From Pararhodobacter zhoushanensis (GTDB taxonomy: Bacteria > Pseudomonadota > Alphaproteobacteria > Rhodobacterales > Rhodobacteraceae): a stretch of DNA of 64,000 bases. This document shows positions 17,101-25,454 of this stretch, piece after piece. Below the pieces are notes generated by a model that was not told where the DNA came from, did not search any database, and worked only from the letters and a program-made list of their open reading frames with translations. A program made the translations under genes and the position numbers. Each line of letters opens with the position of its first letter. Positions within the stretch are counted from its first letter, which is position 1. The stretch spans positions 124,001-188,000 of the forward strand of contig NZ_JAPDFL010000001.1 in NCBI RefSeq assembly GCF_025949695.1, read 5' to 3'.

Positions 17101-17485
17101 GGGCCGGGTGTTCGTCTCGGTGCGCGACGGCGACAAGACCGACGCGCTGGCCGGCGCGCTGCGCGATCTGGCGGGCATGGGCTTTGAGCTGGTCGCCACG
17201 GGGGGCACGGCGGCATGGCTGGCCGCCGAAGGCGTCGCCACCACGCGCGTCGCCAAGGTCTATGAAGGCCGCCCGAACATCGTTGACCGGCTGAAGAACG
17301 GCGACATCGCGCTGGTGTTCAACACCACCGAGGGCGCGCAGGCCGTTGCCGACAGCCGCGACATCCGCCGCGTCGCGCTGATGGACAAGATCCCGTATTT
17401 CACCACCGCCGCAGGGTCGATTGCGGCCACGCAGGCGATGATGGCCCGGCGTGAAGGCTACGGCGTGCGCACCCTGCAGGGCTGA
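14156..17485 (+). CDS. carB: Carbamoyl-phosphate synthase large subunit
   Basis: Synthesises carbamoyl phosphate from bicarbonate, ATP and ammonia delivered by CarA, for arginine and pyrimidine synthesis. 1109 residues, the normal size. Two homologous halves are visible: [20 protein letters not shown] near the start and [20 protein letters not shown] at about residue 578. Each is followed by an ATP-grasp domain ([28 protein letters not shown]). The MGS allosteric domain with [13 protein letters not shown] closes the C-terminus. The start at 14156 has GGAAGGGG in front. carA is not nearby. A strong terminator follows. Confidence 0.97.
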   Translation: MPKRTDIKSIMIIGAGPIVIGQACEFDYSGAQACKALREEGYRVILVNSNPATIMTDPQLADATYIEPITPEVVAKIIEAERPDALLPTMGGQTGLNTALALADMGVLEKFGVQLIGANREAIEMAEDRKLFREAMDRIGLENPKATIIAAPKKPNGKYDIAAGVAEAMVAIEYVGLPAIIRPAFTLGGTGGGVAYNRDDYEAIVRSGLEASPMAQVLIDESLLGWKEFEMEVVRDKADNAIIVCAIENIDPMGVHTGDSITVAPALTLTDKEYQIMRNGSIAVLREIGVETGGSNVQWAINPADGRMVVIEMNPRVSRSSALASKATGFPIAKIAAKLAVGYTLDELDNDITKVTPASFEPTIDYVVTKIPRFAFEKFPGSKPELTTAMKSVGEAMAIGRTIHESLQKALASLETGLNGFDEIAIPGAPDKAAIFKALSEQTPDRLRVIAQAMRHGLSDADINQVTSFDPWFLARIREIIDAEAQVRATGLPQDAKGMRALKVLGFTDARLAALTDTTETEVRRVRLSAGVNAVFKRIDTCAAEFEAQTPYMYSTYEQPAMGDVECEARPSAAKKVVILGGGPNRIGQGIEFDYCCCHACYALTEAGYETIMVNCNPETVSTDYDTSDRLYFEPLTLEHVLEILRVEQSNGTLHGVIVQFGGQTPLKLANALHDEGIPILGTSPDAIDLAEDRERFQQLLQKLDLKQPINGIASTDDQAIAIAERIGFPLVIRPSYVLGGRAMEIVRDMDHLRRYITNAVTVSGKNPVLLDSYLSGAIEVDVDALSDGKTVHVAGIMEHIEEAGVHSGDSACCLPPHSLSAETVAELKVQTEKMALALGVVGLMNVQFAIKDGEIYVLEVNPRASRTVPFVAKATDSAIASIAARLMAGEPMANFPMRAAYPAGVGPDSPLPLADPNTLADPITPWFSVKEAVLPFARFPGVDTLLGPEMRSTGEVMGWDRSFPLAFLKAQMGAGTILPEEGRVFVSVRDGDKTDALAGALRDLAGMGFELVATGGTAAWLAAEGVATTRVAKVYEGRPNIVDRLKNGDIALVFNTTEGAQAVADSRDIRRVALMDKIPYFTTAAGSIAATQAMMARREGYGVRTLQG

Positions 17486-17506
17486 TCCCGCCCCCGAAGA
17501 ACCCGA

Positions 17507-17545
17507 CGCGCCGCGAGAGCCCCTCTCGCGGCGCGTTGCGTTTGA
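17507..17545 (+). terminator. carB terminator
   Basis: Perfect 13-bp stem CGCGCCGCGAGAG (17507-17519) with 17523-17535, loop of three bases, followed by TTGCGTTT. It lies 22 bp after the carB stop. Confidence 0.8.
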
Positions 17546-17569
17546 GGGCCGGGCTATCGGCAGGGCCGG

Positions 17570-17998
17570 TCAGGCGGGATGTATCGGCCAGTGCGTCGCC
17601 AGATCGGCCAGACCCGCGCGGATCAGAGCCTCCAGCGCCGCGCAATCCACCTTGGCCAGCGCGGTCAGGTAGAGGCAGGATTTCCCCAGCTTATGCGGCC
17701 CCAGCCGCGCCAGGATCGGGCCGAAATCGGCGTAGCCGGGCAGGATGTACAGCACCAGCTGCGCCTTGCGCGGGCTGAAACCGGTGGCGAGAAAACTGCC
17801 GGAATGCCCGCTGGCATAGCGGTAGTCATAGCGCCCGTAGCCGACGATTGCCGGCCCCCACATCTGGGGCTCGAACCCGGTGGCGCGCCGAAACAGCGCG
17901 TCCAGCTGCCGCCCCTCGTCCCGGCGGCGGGCAGGTTCGACGACGCTTAGAAACGTCTCGACGCTGGCACCGGTGGGGCGGGTAACGGGTTCGGACAT
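17570..17998 (-). CDS. DUF1801 domain-containing protein
   Basis: Protein of 142 residues matching DUF1801, a small domain of unknown biochemical role. Typical blocks are FRRATGFEPQMWGPAIVGYGRYDYRY, GFSPRKAQLVLYI and LGPHKLGKSCLYLTALAKVD. Cytoplasmic, no signal peptide. It stands alone between carB and the flagellar operon; its 5' side faces the GTGGGG palindromes. Confidence 0.85.
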   Translation of the reverse strand: MSEPVTRPTGASVETFLSVVEPARRRDEGRQLDALFRRATGFEPQMWGPAIVGYGRYDYRYASGHSGSFLATGFSPRKAQLVLYILPGYADFGPILARLGPHKLGKSCLYLTALAKVDCAALEALIRAGLADLATHWPIHPA

Positions 17999-18073
17999 GG
18001 CGCGCCTCCTGACACCGCAGTGTGCCAGCGCGCGGCCATGACGGCAATCGCGGCGCTTCGGGCTTGGGTCACG

Positions 18074-18151
18074 CGTAAGGTGGGGTTAAACCCCACCTTA
18101 CGCCGCACGCCCGGGGGGGCAGACACCGTAGGGTGGGGTTTCACCCCACCC
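18074..18151. repeat. Two GTGGGGTT-AACCCCAC palindromes
   Basis: A perfect 29-base inverted repeat (18074-18102, arms CGTAAGGTGGGGTT, single central A) is followed by GGGTGGGGTTTCACCCCACC at 18131-18150. They share their core with the pair at 7206-7252. Located between the DUF1801 gene start and the end of the flagellar operon, where the second copy could act as a terminator for fliL. Confidence 0.7.
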
Positions 18152-18168
18152 CGACCCGATCCGCCCGC

Positions 18169-18702
18169 TTAGCTCTCCTGCCGCAGCAGGTCGGTGATCA
18201 GGACGTCCTGCACCGCATCGCCAAGCTCTGCCCGCGCCGCTTCGCGCAGCGTCCGGCGGAGCGCCAGCAGCGCCTCGCCCGAGGTGAAGATGCCATCGAA
18301 CCCGCCGATATTGGCGTGATCGAACAGCAGTTGCAGCAGGACCGCCCTGAGTCGCGGCTCGTTGTCGGCCAGGCTGAACGTGTTGCCCACCGACAGCTCC
18401 AGCGCCAGCCCGATCACCACCATCGCATGCACCTGACCGTCCGCGATCACCGGCACGACGAACTGGTTGGGCAGACGCACGGTTTCCGTAGGGCCGCTGG
18501 ACGGGGCGTAATGGCTGGGCGTATCGCCGTGGCCAGTGTCCTCTCCATGCCCCGCCTCCGCGCCAGGCACGGCTTCAGCCCCATGCCCGGCATCCGCCAT
18601 CTCGCCATGGTCCTCGGCGGCGGGCTTCAAGAAGATCCCGGCCCCGACCCCGGCCCCCAGACCGACCAGCAGCAACAGAACGGGCAGCAATTTGCGTATC
18701 AT
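18169..18702 (-). CDS. fliL: FliL-family flagellar basal body protein
   Basis: Single-pass inner-membrane protein of 177 residues linked to stator-rotor function. TM helix at residues 5-26. A histidine- and acid-rich linker (residues 31-65, with repeated GHG motifs) precedes the C-terminal periplasmic domain, which has the FliL-like LPNQFVVPV and a VQDVLITDLLRQES end. Last gene of the minus-strand flagellar run, 9 bp after flgH. Confidence 0.85.
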   Translation of the reverse strand: MIRKLLPVLLLLVGLGAGVGAGIFLKPAAEDHGEMADAGHGAEAVPGAEAGHGEDTGHGDTPSHYAPSSGPTETVRLPNQFVVPVIADGQVHAMVVIGLALELSVGNTFSLADNEPRLRAVLLQLLFDHANIGGFDGIFTSGEALLALRRTLREAARAELGDAVQDVLITDLLRQES

Positions 18703-18711
18703 AACGCCTCC

Positions 18712-19428
18712 TTAGAACGGCAGCACGATGTCAGCGATCTGCTGGCCATAGCGCGGTTGCTGCATCTGGCTGATCTGCCCGCGCCCGCCATAGCTGATGC
18801 GCGCGCCTGCGATGCGGTCATAGGCGATGTCGTTGCGGCGCGAGATATCCTCGGGCCGGATGTAGCCGGTGACGATCAGCTCGCGCAGCTCGTTGTTCAC
18901 GCGGACCTCCTGACTGCCCTCGATGCGCAGCACGCCGTTGGGCAGTGTCTCGATGATCGTGGTCGCCACGCGCAGGGTCAGCCGTTCATTGCGGCTGACC
19001 GTGCCCTGTCCCTGAAAACTGGAAGCGGAATCCATCGACACCGCATCGGCCATGCTGGCCCCGGTTGGCAGGCGTTCGTCAATCGCCTGCGGCAAGCCAA
19101 AGAGCTGCGGCACCCCCATGCTTTGCGAGCCGGAGCGCCCCCGCGAGGTCGAGTTGGAAATCTGCGCGGAATCGTTGATCTCGATCACCACGGTCAGAAT
19201 ATCCCCGGCCCCGCGCGCCCGCCGGTCACCAAACAGCGAGCGCTGGCTGGACGACCAGAGCGAGGCCGTATCGACCACGCTGCGCCGCTCGGTCACCTCG
19301 GGCAGCGGCACGTTATAGAGCGCGTGATGCTCAAGATTGGGGTCGAGCGGGGCAAAGTCGGGCGGGCTGCCCACCGAAGCCAGATCGGTGCAGGCGGCGA
19401 GCGGCAGGATCAGCAGAAGGCGTCGCAT
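18712..19428 (-). CDS. flgH: Flagellar L-ring protein FlgH
   Basis: Outer-membrane ring lipoprotein of the flagellar basal body, 238 residues. The signal peptide ends in a lipobox (LPLAAC, Cys at residue 13). Conserved blocks are SLWSSSQRSLFGDRRARGAGDILTVVIEINDSAQ, NGVLRIEGSQEVRVNNELRELIVTGYIRPEDI and the C-terminal YGGRGQISQMQQPRYGQQ. The P-ring partner flgI is not in the window. Confidence 0.95.
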   Translation of the reverse strand: MRRLLLILPLAACTDLASVGSPPDFAPLDPNLEHHALYNVPLPEVTERRSVVDTASLWSSSQRSLFGDRRARGAGDILTVVIEINDSAQISNSTSRGRSGSQSMGVPQLFGLPQAIDERLPTGASMADAVSMDSASSFQGQGTVSRNERLTLRVATTIIETLPNGVLRIEGSQEVRVNNELRELIVTGYIRPEDISRRNDIAYDRIAGARISYGGRGQISQMQQPRYGQQIADIVLPF

Positions 19429-19439
19429 GGATCGTCCTT

Positions 19440-19853
19440 TCAGGGCACGCTCACCAGCGCCGGGCCGACAATCGTGCCGGAAACCGTGCTGCGTGACGCA
19501 AGGTTCATGATGCGGACCGCGTCGCCCTCGGCGCCCCGGCCCAGCGCGCGGCCATCGGCGCGGATCAGCAGGCCGCCCTGCTGGAAAACCAGCGTGACCA
19601 GCTGGTTCCGCTCGACCATCGCGGGCGGGCCAAGGCTGGCCAGCGGGATCGGGCGGCCGGCGTAAAGCGTGACACGCGCTTCAAGGCCGATCACGTCGCC
19701 GGGGTTAGAGGCCGTGCCGACCGGGGCCGGGTCGGGCTGAAAGATGATGTCGCCCGGTCCGAGCTGCGCGCCGGCCCTGAGCGTGCGCGCCGCCAGCAGA
19801 ACATCGGCCTGCGCCGGGGCGGCCAGCAGCAAAAGCAGCGCCAGGCGGATCAT
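19440..19853 (-). CDS. flgA: FlgA, flagellar P-ring assembly chaperone
   Basis: Periplasmic chaperone for P-ring assembly, 137 residues, with signal peptide MIRLALLLLLAAPAQA. The SAF-like region contains NPGDVIGLEARVTLYAGRPI and LVTLVFQQGGLLIRADGRALGRGAEGD. It is a short form, lacking the long N-terminal domain of enteric FlgA. The start overlaps the flgG stop by one base (TGATG). Confidence 0.9.
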   Translation of the reverse strand: MIRLALLLLLAAPAQADVLLAARTLRAGAQLGPGDIIFQPDPAPVGTASNPGDVIGLEARVTLYAGRPIPLASLGPPAMVERNQLVTLVFQQGGLLIRADGRALGRGAEGDAVRIMNLASRSTVSGTIVGPALVSVP

Positions 19854-20638
19854 CAGCGCACCTGCGTGGTGGCGGCGAGCATCTGGTCAGCGGCGGTGAT
19901 CACCTTGGCGTTCAGCTCGTAGCCGCGCTGGGCCTTGATCATCTCGGTCAACTCGCGCACCGGATCGACCGAGCTTTCCTCAAGATACCCCTGCCGCACC
20001 GTGCCCAGCCCGTCCTCACCGGGGGCCGATTGCACCGGCGGGCCCGAGGCTTCGGTCTCGACAAACAGGTTCGAGCCCAGCGCTTCCAGCCCGCGTTCGT
20101 TGGTGAAACCGGTGAGCACCATCTGGCCCAGCCGCTCGGGCTGCACCCGGTCGGCAAAATAGGCGTAAACCTCGCCCTGCGCGTTGATCGAGATTTGCCG
20201 CGCATCGACGGGAATGGTGATGCCGGGCGCGACCGCGTACCCGTCCGAGGTGACGATCAGCCCCTCGCCCGTCCGCTTCAGCCCGCCATCGCGGGTATAG
20301 GCCGAGCGGCCATCGGGCAGCGTGACCTCGAACCAGCCGCGCCCCTCGATCGCCAGATCCAGATCGCCGCCGGTCGCGCTGAGCACCCCCTGCTGGACCT
20401 GCATCGCCACCGCCGAGGGCCGCGCGCCAAGGCCAAGCTGCACACCGGTCGGCACCAAGGTGCCATCCGAGGCCGAGATGGTCCCGGCGCGGGTGTGCTG
20501 CTGATAATGCAGGTCGGCGAATTCGGCGCGGCGGGCGTTGTAGCCGGTGGTCGACATGTTGGCGAGGTTGTTCGCCACGGTATCGACCCGCATCTGCTGG
20601 GCGCTCATGCCGGTGGCGGCAATCTGTAGGGCACGCAT
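19853..20638 (-). CDS. flgG: Flagellar distal rod protein FlgG
   Basis: Distal rod protein, 261 residues. The N-terminal rod motif MRALQIAATGMSAQQMRVDTVANNLANMSTTGYN and the C-terminal QGYLEESSVDPVRELTEMIKAQRGYELNAKVITAADQM are both intact, so the coiled-coil ends that stack in the rod are complete. Follows flgF by 9 bp. Confidence 0.97.
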   Translation of the reverse strand: MRALQIAATGMSAQQMRVDTVANNLANMSTTGYNARRAEFADLHYQQHTRAGTISASDGTLVPTGVQLGLGARPSAVAMQVQQGVLSATGGDLDLAIEGRGWFEVTLPDGRSAYTRDGGLKRTGEGLIVTSDGYAVAPGITIPVDARQISINAQGEVYAYFADRVQPERLGQMVLTGFTNERGLEALGSNLFVETEASGPPVQSAPGEDGLGTVRQGYLEESSVDPVRELTEMIKAQRGYELNAKVITAADQMLAATTQVR

Positions 20639-20647
20639 GGAACTCTC

Positions 20648-21364
20648 CTATTTACCAAGGGTCTGGACGACGGCGCGGATGCGTTCATCTTCGCGGTCGA
20701 GGAATTTCTGACCGATCTCATAGGCGCGCTGGACCTCGATCATGCGGGCCATTTCCGTGATCGCGTTGACGTTGGAGTCCTCCAGAAACCCCTGCAGGAT
20801 CACCGGAAACGCAACCGGGACCGTCGCGCCCGTCGCCTCGTGCAGCACACCGGTTTCGCGGCGCAGTTCCGAAGGGTCTTCGGGCAGGACCAGCCCGATC
20901 TGGGCCAGCGGCTGGCCATCCGCGCTGATCGTGCCGTCGCGGGCGATGGAAATCTGCGCGGCCTCGGGCGGGATGAACACCGCAGCGCCGCCGATATCGA
21001 GCAGCGCGTGGCCATCCGGCGTGACCAGTTCGCCGTTCTGGTTGGGGGTGAAATGCCCGGCGCGGGTCAGGCGTTCGCCCTCCGGGGTCTGGATGGTGAA
21101 AAAGCCCTCACCCTCGATCCCCAGATCCAGCGGCGAGCCGGTCATGGTGAGAGGTCCCTGCGTCAGATAGGTCTGATGCGCCCGGGCGGCGGCCATCGAG
21201 AGCGATTCCTCCTGATGGTCCAGATCGGCCACGTATTCGGAAAACAGCAGTCCCTCGCGCCGGAAGCCGGTGGTGGACAGGTTGGCGATGTTATGCGCGA
21301 TCATCTGGATTTCGCGCAGCAGCCCGGACTGGCGGGCAAGCTGGGTGTAACCGGCGTTATCCAT
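20648..21364 (-). CDS. flgF: Flagellar proximal rod protein FlgF
   Basis: Rod protein of 238 residues with the FlgF/G N-terminal motif (SGLLREIQMIAHNIANLSTTGFRREG) and the C-terminal ending NVNAITEMARMIEVQRAYEIGQKFLDREDERIR. Separated from fliQ by only 3 bp, an order typical of Rhodobacterales flagellar clusters. Confidence 0.94.
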   Translation of the reverse strand: MDNAGYTQLARQSGLLREIQMIAHNIANLSTTGFRREGLLFSEYVADLDHQEESLSMAAARAHQTYLTQGPLTMTGSPLDLGIEGEGFFTIQTPEGERLTRAGHFTPNQNGELVTPDGHALLDIGGAAVFIPPEAAQISIARDGTISADGQPLAQIGLVLPEDPSELRRETGVLHEATGATVPVAFPVILQGFLEDSNVNAITEMARMIEVQRAYEIGQKFLDREDERIRAVVQTLGK

Positions 21365-21367
21365 GGC

Positions 21368-21634
21368 TCAGCCCCCCGCCACGATGGGAATGACCTGCCC
21401 GCGAAAGAAATCGACCAGCATGGCGGTCATCGCGCTCATCGAGACCCAGAAGACGATCAGCATCGCCAGAATCTTGGGCACGAAGGTCAGGGTCATTTCC
21501 TGCACCGAGGTGAGGGCCTGAAACAGACCCACCGTCAGGCCGGCCACCAGCGCGATACCCAGCAGCGGGGCGGACATCGCAACGGCAACCCACAGGCCCT
21601 GTCGCAGGATGTCGAAAAAGGCGATCTCGGTCAT
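21368..21634 (-). CDS. fliQ: Flagellar export gate protein FliQ
   Basis: Type III export-gate membrane protein of 88 residues with two transmembrane helices (about 16-39 and 54-75). The conserved TSVQEMTLTFVPKIL loop lies between them. Its size and motif are diagnostic. Confidence 0.95.
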   Translation of the reverse strand: MTEIAFFDILRQGLWVAVAMSAPLLGIALVAGLTVGLFQALTSVQEMTLTFVPKILAMLIVFWVSMSAMTAMLVDFFRGQVIPIVAGG

Positions 21635-21665
21635 TGGCCAGCCCCCGCTGTCAGACGGGCGGCCA

Positions 21666-21959
21666 TCACACGGGCATCCGCAGGATTTCGAGATAGGCCT
21701 CGACCACCTTGTCGCGCACGGCCACAGCGGTCTCGACCGCCATCTGCGCCTCGCTCAACGCCGAGACCAGCGCATGCGGATCGGCATTGCCGGTCATCGT
21801 CTGCTGAGCCGTCGCCTCGGCGTTCTGCAGCACCTGTGTGAAGTTTTCGGCCAGACGGCCTGCGGTGCTGGCCGGGCCGCCCTCGGCTTCAGGATCGGGG
21901 GATGTGAGGGGTCGTGCCGCGCCGTAGGAACGGGCGGCCGCATTGGCAGAGACTTGCAT
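21666..21959 (-). CDS. fliE: Flagellar hook-basal body complex protein FliE
   Basis: Adaptor between MS ring and rod, 97 residues. The C-terminal half has the conserved DPHALVSALSEAQMAVETAVAVRDKVVEAYLEILRMPV region. The N-terminus is variable. Sits 11 bp after flgC. Confidence 0.93.
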   Translation of the reverse strand: MQVSANAAARSYGAARPLTSPDPEAEGGPASTAGRLAENFTQVLQNAEATAQQTMTGNADPHALVSALSEAQMAVETAVAVRDKVVEAYLEILRMPV

Positions 21960-21970
21960 CAGGATTCTCC

Positions 21971-22381
21971 TTATCTGCGCAGAAGGCCGATCAGGCTTTG
22001 CGACATCTGCCGCGCCTGATCGAACATCCGCAGGTTGGCCTCATAGGAACGCTGCGCTTCGCGCGCGTCGGCGATTTCGACCATCAGATCGACATTCGAT
22101 CCATCGTAATGGCCGCTCTCATCGGCCAGGATATGGCCGGGGTCGTAGATCTGCGTCAGCTCGCTGCGATCCAGTTGCAGCGGGCCGGTTTCAACCCCGC
22201 TGCGCTGCCCCATCCGCTCGCCGGGCAGCGCCGCCTCCTGAAAGGCAATGTATTTGCGGTGATAGCCGGGGGTATCGGCGTTCGCGATATTCTCGGACAC
22301 ATGGCGCAGGCGCATCGCCTGAGCCTGCATGCCGGTTGCCGACAGCATCAGCGTATTGCCAAGGGTGTTGGTCATGCTCAC
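21971..22381 (-). CDS. flgC: Flagellar rod protein FlgC
   Basis: Proximal rod protein of 136 residues. N-terminal LSATGMQAQAMRLRHVSENIANADTPGYHRK and C-terminal SNVDLMVEIADAREAQRSYEANLRMFDQARQM are both typical. Overlaps the flgB stop by four bases (ATGA). Confidence 0.95.
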   Translation of the reverse strand: MSMTNTLGNTLMLSATGMQAQAMRLRHVSENIANADTPGYHRKYIAFQEAALPGERMGQRSGVETGPLQLDRSELTQIYDPGHILADESGHYDGSNVDLMVEIADAREAQRSYEANLRMFDQARQMSQSLIGLLRR

Positions 22382-22725
22382 CGCCCGATCGCGGCGCGAA
22401 TCAGATCGCGCGTCATGGAATAAATGCCCAGCGCGGTTTCGTGCTGTTGCCGGGCCTCGACCGCGCGCATCATCTCGAACTCTACCGACACCGTGTTGCC
22501 GTCGGGCGATGCTGTGGCCGGGTGCTCATCCGTGCGGATCAGATCGCGCCCCTCTGCCCGGCCGGACTGGCTGGCTTGCCAGTAGTCGGCAAAGGACACG
22601 GCATCGCGAGAGCGATAGCCGGGCGTGTTGGCATTGGCCACGTTCTGCGCGATCGCCTGTTGGCGGGTCGAGGCGTGGGTCGCATAGGCCTGCGCCATGC
22701 GCAGGATCTCCAGGCTGTGGAACAT
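22378..22725 (-). CDS. flgB: Flagellar rod protein FlgB
   Basis: Proximal rod protein of 115 residues with AYATHASTRQQAIAQNVANANTPGYRSRD near the N-terminus and a C-terminal EFEMMRAVEARQQHETALGIYSMTRDLIR. First gene of the minus-strand run flgB-flgC-fliE-fliQ-flgF-flgG-flgA-flgH-fliL. It is divergent from fliI across 100 bp, which must hold promoters for both directions. Confidence 0.93.
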   Translation of the reverse strand: MFHSLEILRMAQAYATHASTRQQAIAQNVANANTPGYRSRDAVSFADYWQASQSGRAEGRDLIRTDEHPATASPDGNTVSVEFEMMRAVEARQQHETALGIYSMTRDLIRAAIGR

Positions 22726-22825
22726 GGGATTCTCCCGTTGCTGGTCTACACGAAGGATTAAGGCTGATCTCGTTTAGAAACCGTAATCGAGCGTCACCAA
22801 GACGCGCGTTGCACCAGGAGGCCCC

Positions 22826-24135
22826 ATGTCCGTGTTCGATTCCCTGCTGGCCGAGATGGCCACCGTCCGCCCCGTGCGCCATTTCGGCCGCATCCACGCC
22901 ATGCAAGGCGCGACGCTGCTGGTGCATGGCCTGTCCAAACGCGCGCGGCTGGGTGACCGGGTGCAGATCGATCCGGCGCAGGGCGCGCTGATCGGCGGTG
23001 AGATCCTTGCCCTGACCCGCGACGGCGCCGAAGTCTTGCCAGAGGCGGCGACCGAAGGGCTGGCGATCGGCGACCGGGTCGAGCATCTGGGCCGCAACGG
23101 CGTCGCGCCCGATAACAGCTGGATCGGGCGCGTCATCGACCCGTATGGCGAGCCCCTGGACGGCCGCCCGCTGGCGCTCGGGCCGGTCAACCGCAGCCTG
23201 CGGCAAGCGCCCCCTCACCCGCGCGGCGCAAGCGGCTGGGCGGGCGGCTGTCCACGGGGCTTGATGCGTTCAACACGATGCTGCCGCTGGTGCGGGGGCA
23301 GCGCGTGGGGCTGTTCGCCGGGTCAGGCGTGGGCAAGACGATGCTGCTGGGCCAGCTGGCGCGCGGGATCGAGGCCGATGTGGTGGTGCTGGCGCTGGTG
23401 GGCGAACGCGGGCGAGAGCTGCGCGACTTCGTGGAAGATGTGCTGGGTGTTGAAGGGCTTGCACGCTCGGTCGTGGTCAGCGCCACCTCGGACCTGTCGC
23501 CGCTGGCCCGCCGTCGCGCGGCCCTCACGGCGATGACCGTGGCCGAACATTTCCGCGATGAGGGCAAGCATGTGCTGCTGCTGTGCGATTCCGTCACCCG
23601 CTTCGCCGAGGCACACCGCGAGATCGCGCTGTCCGCCGGCGAGCAACCCTCGCTGCGCGGTTTCCCCCCGTCGACCGCGCATCAGATCATGGCGCTGGCC
23701 GAACGCGCCGGCCCCGGCGAAGAGGCGCAGGGCGACATCACGGCGGTCTTTACCGTGCTGGTCCCGGGTTCGGATATGGACGAACCCGTGGCCGATATCC
23801 TGCGCGGCGTGCTGGACGGCCACGTCATTCTGGACCGCACGATTGCCGAACGCGGGCGCTTTCCGGCGATTGACCTGATGCGATCCGTCTCACGCAGCCT
23901 GCCTGCCGCTGCCTCGCCCGGCGAGAACGCCCAGATCGCCGAGGCCCGCCGCCTGATCGGCGCGTGGGAGCGGGCCGAGATGATGGTGCAAGCCGGGCTT
24001 TACGCCCAGGGGTCGGACCCGCTGACCGACCGGGCGATCAAGCTCTGGCCCAAACTGGACGGGTTTCTGGCCGGTCAGGCGGCCAAATCCAACGCCGACA
24101 GCTTCGCCCGGCTGCGCAAGGCGCTGGAAGGGTAA
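22826..24135 (+). pseudogene. fliI: Flagellum-specific ATPase FliI, interrupted by a one-base frameshift
   Basis: Energises flagellar type III export. The reading frame starting at 22826 (AGGAGG ribosome site) encodes MSVFDSLLAEMATVRPVRHFGRI and continues through DNSWIGRVIDPYGEPLDGRPLALGPVNRSLRQAPP. At the CCCCC run at 23210-23214 the homologous frame shifts. The rest (KRLGGRLSTGLDAFNT, Walker A GSGVGKT, VLLLCDSVTRFAEAHREIALSAGEQPS, and the C-terminal helices) is in the next frame to 24135. Adding one C restores a normal 436-residue FliI. As written, translation of the first frame ends at 23536. It could be a true mutation, a sequencing indel or slippage at the C run. Confidence 0.88.
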
Positions 24136-24321
24136 GCCCGCAGCCCTGGTGATCCGCGCGTTTTGCCCTATGTGAAGGGCAAGACGCCGACCAACCCTGC
24201 GTGGCACGATTTGCAGCAGCGGCGCGCAACCGAAAACCATTTGTGCGCAGACAGCGTTGCCTGTATCCGGGCCGCGCGCGCTGGACGGCGCTCTGACCCC
24301 TGGCCAACGGGAGGGCCCGAG
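24136..24321. other. Spacer between fliI and nspC
   Basis: 186 bp without a supported gene. A short stem TTGCCCT...AGGGCAA lies at about 24164-24184, too weak to call a terminator. The frame of nspC is open back to 24163, but that stretch lacks a ribosome site and is not typical of the family. Confidence 0.5.
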
Positions 24322-25419
24322 ATGCTGCAAACCCCCTATTACCTGATCGACAAATCCCGGCTGCTGCCGAACATGGAAAAGATCGCCTGGCTGCGCGAAG
24401 CCTCGGGCGTGAAATCCCTGCTGGCGCTGAAATGCTTCGCGACATGGTCGGTGTTCGATTTCATGAGCCAGTACATGGACGGCACCACCAGCTCGTCGCT
24501 CTATGAGGTCCGTCTGGGGCGCGAGAAGTTCGGCAAGGAAACCCACGCCTATTCCGTGGCCTATGCCGACAACGAGATCGACGAGGTGCTGTCGCATTCC
24601 GACAAGATCATCTTCAACACCATCGGCCAGCTGACCCGGTTCGAGGCGCAAAGCGCCGGGCACAAACGCGGGCTGCGGGTCAATCCCGGTGTCTCGACCT
24701 CCAGCTTCGATCTGGCCGACCCGGCGCGACCCTTCTCGCGGCTGGGCGAGCATGACCCCGAAAAGATCGCGCAGGTCGCCGACAAGATCAGCGGTTTCAT
24801 GTTCCACAACAACTGCGAGAACGCCGATTTCGAGCGCTTCGACGCCATGCTCTCGCTGATCGAGCAGCGATTCGGCTTCCTGATCCGCTCGATGGAGTGG
24901 ATCAGTCTGGGCGGCGGTGTGCATTTCACCGGCGAGGGCTATCCGCTCGACCGGCTGGCCGACCGGCTGAAACGCTTTGCCGACCAGAACGGCGTGCAGG
25001 TCTATCTGGAGCCGGGCGAAGCCTCGATCACCAAGGCGGCAACGCTGGAGGTGACGGTGCTGGACACGCTGCACAACGGCAAGAATCTGGCGATTGTCGA
25101 CAGCTCGATCGAAGCGCATATGCTGGACCTGCTGATCTACCGCGAACAGGCCAAGGTCACCCCGAACGCGGGCGATCACGAATGGATGGTCTGCGGCAAG
25201 TCCTGTCTGGCGGGCGATATTTTCGGCGAGTTCCGCTTCCCCGAGGCCCTGAAAGCCGGGGACCGTTTGTCGATTCAAGACGCTGCCGGTTACACAATGG
25301 TCAAAAAGAACTGGTTCAACGGCGTGAAGATGCCGGCGATTGCGGTGCGTGAACTGGACGGAACCGTCCGGCAGGTCCGCGATTTCGGCTATGAGGATTT
25401 CGCGGCAGCCCTGTCGTGA
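24322..25419 (+). CDS. nspC: Carboxynorspermidine/carboxyspermidine decarboxylase
   Basis: PLP-dependent fold-III decarboxylase, 365 residues. It removes CO2 from carboxy(nor)spermidine, the last step of the S-adenosylmethionine-independent spermidine route. Signatures: VKSLLALKCFATWSVFDFM (PLP lysine in ALKCF), GLRVNPGVSTSSFDLADP, FMFHNNCENADFERF, WISLGGGVHFTGEGYPLDRL and YLEPGEA, with the active-site VCGKSCLAGD near the C-terminus. The ATG at 24322 is chosen. It overlaps or abuts the dehydrogenase gene, so both enzymes of the route are made together. Confidence 0.92.
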   Translation: MLQTPYYLIDKSRLLPNMEKIAWLREASGVKSLLALKCFATWSVFDFMSQYMDGTTSSSLYEVRLGREKFGKETHAYSVAYADNEIDEVLSHSDKIIFNTIGQLTRFEAQSAGHKRGLRVNPGVSTSSFDLADPARPFSRLGEHDPEKIAQVADKISGFMFHNNCENADFERFDAMLSLIEQRFGFLIRSMEWISLGGGVHFTGEGYPLDRLADRLKRFADQNGVQVYLEPGEASITKAATLEVTVLDTLHNGKNLAIVDSSIEAHMLDLLIYREQAKVTPNAGDHEWMVCGKSCLAGDIFGEFRFPEALKAGDRLSIQDAAGYTMVKKNWFNGVKMPAIAVRELDGTVRQVRDFGYEDFAAALS

Positions 25420-25454
25420 ACACAGACACCAAACCCAAGGAGGTGCATGGGCGC

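Noticed and set aside
22726..22825. Possible CtrA site in the flgB-fliI promoter region (GATTAAGG...GTTTAG)
   Set aside because: The halves are not at 7-bp spacing and only one matches TTAA.
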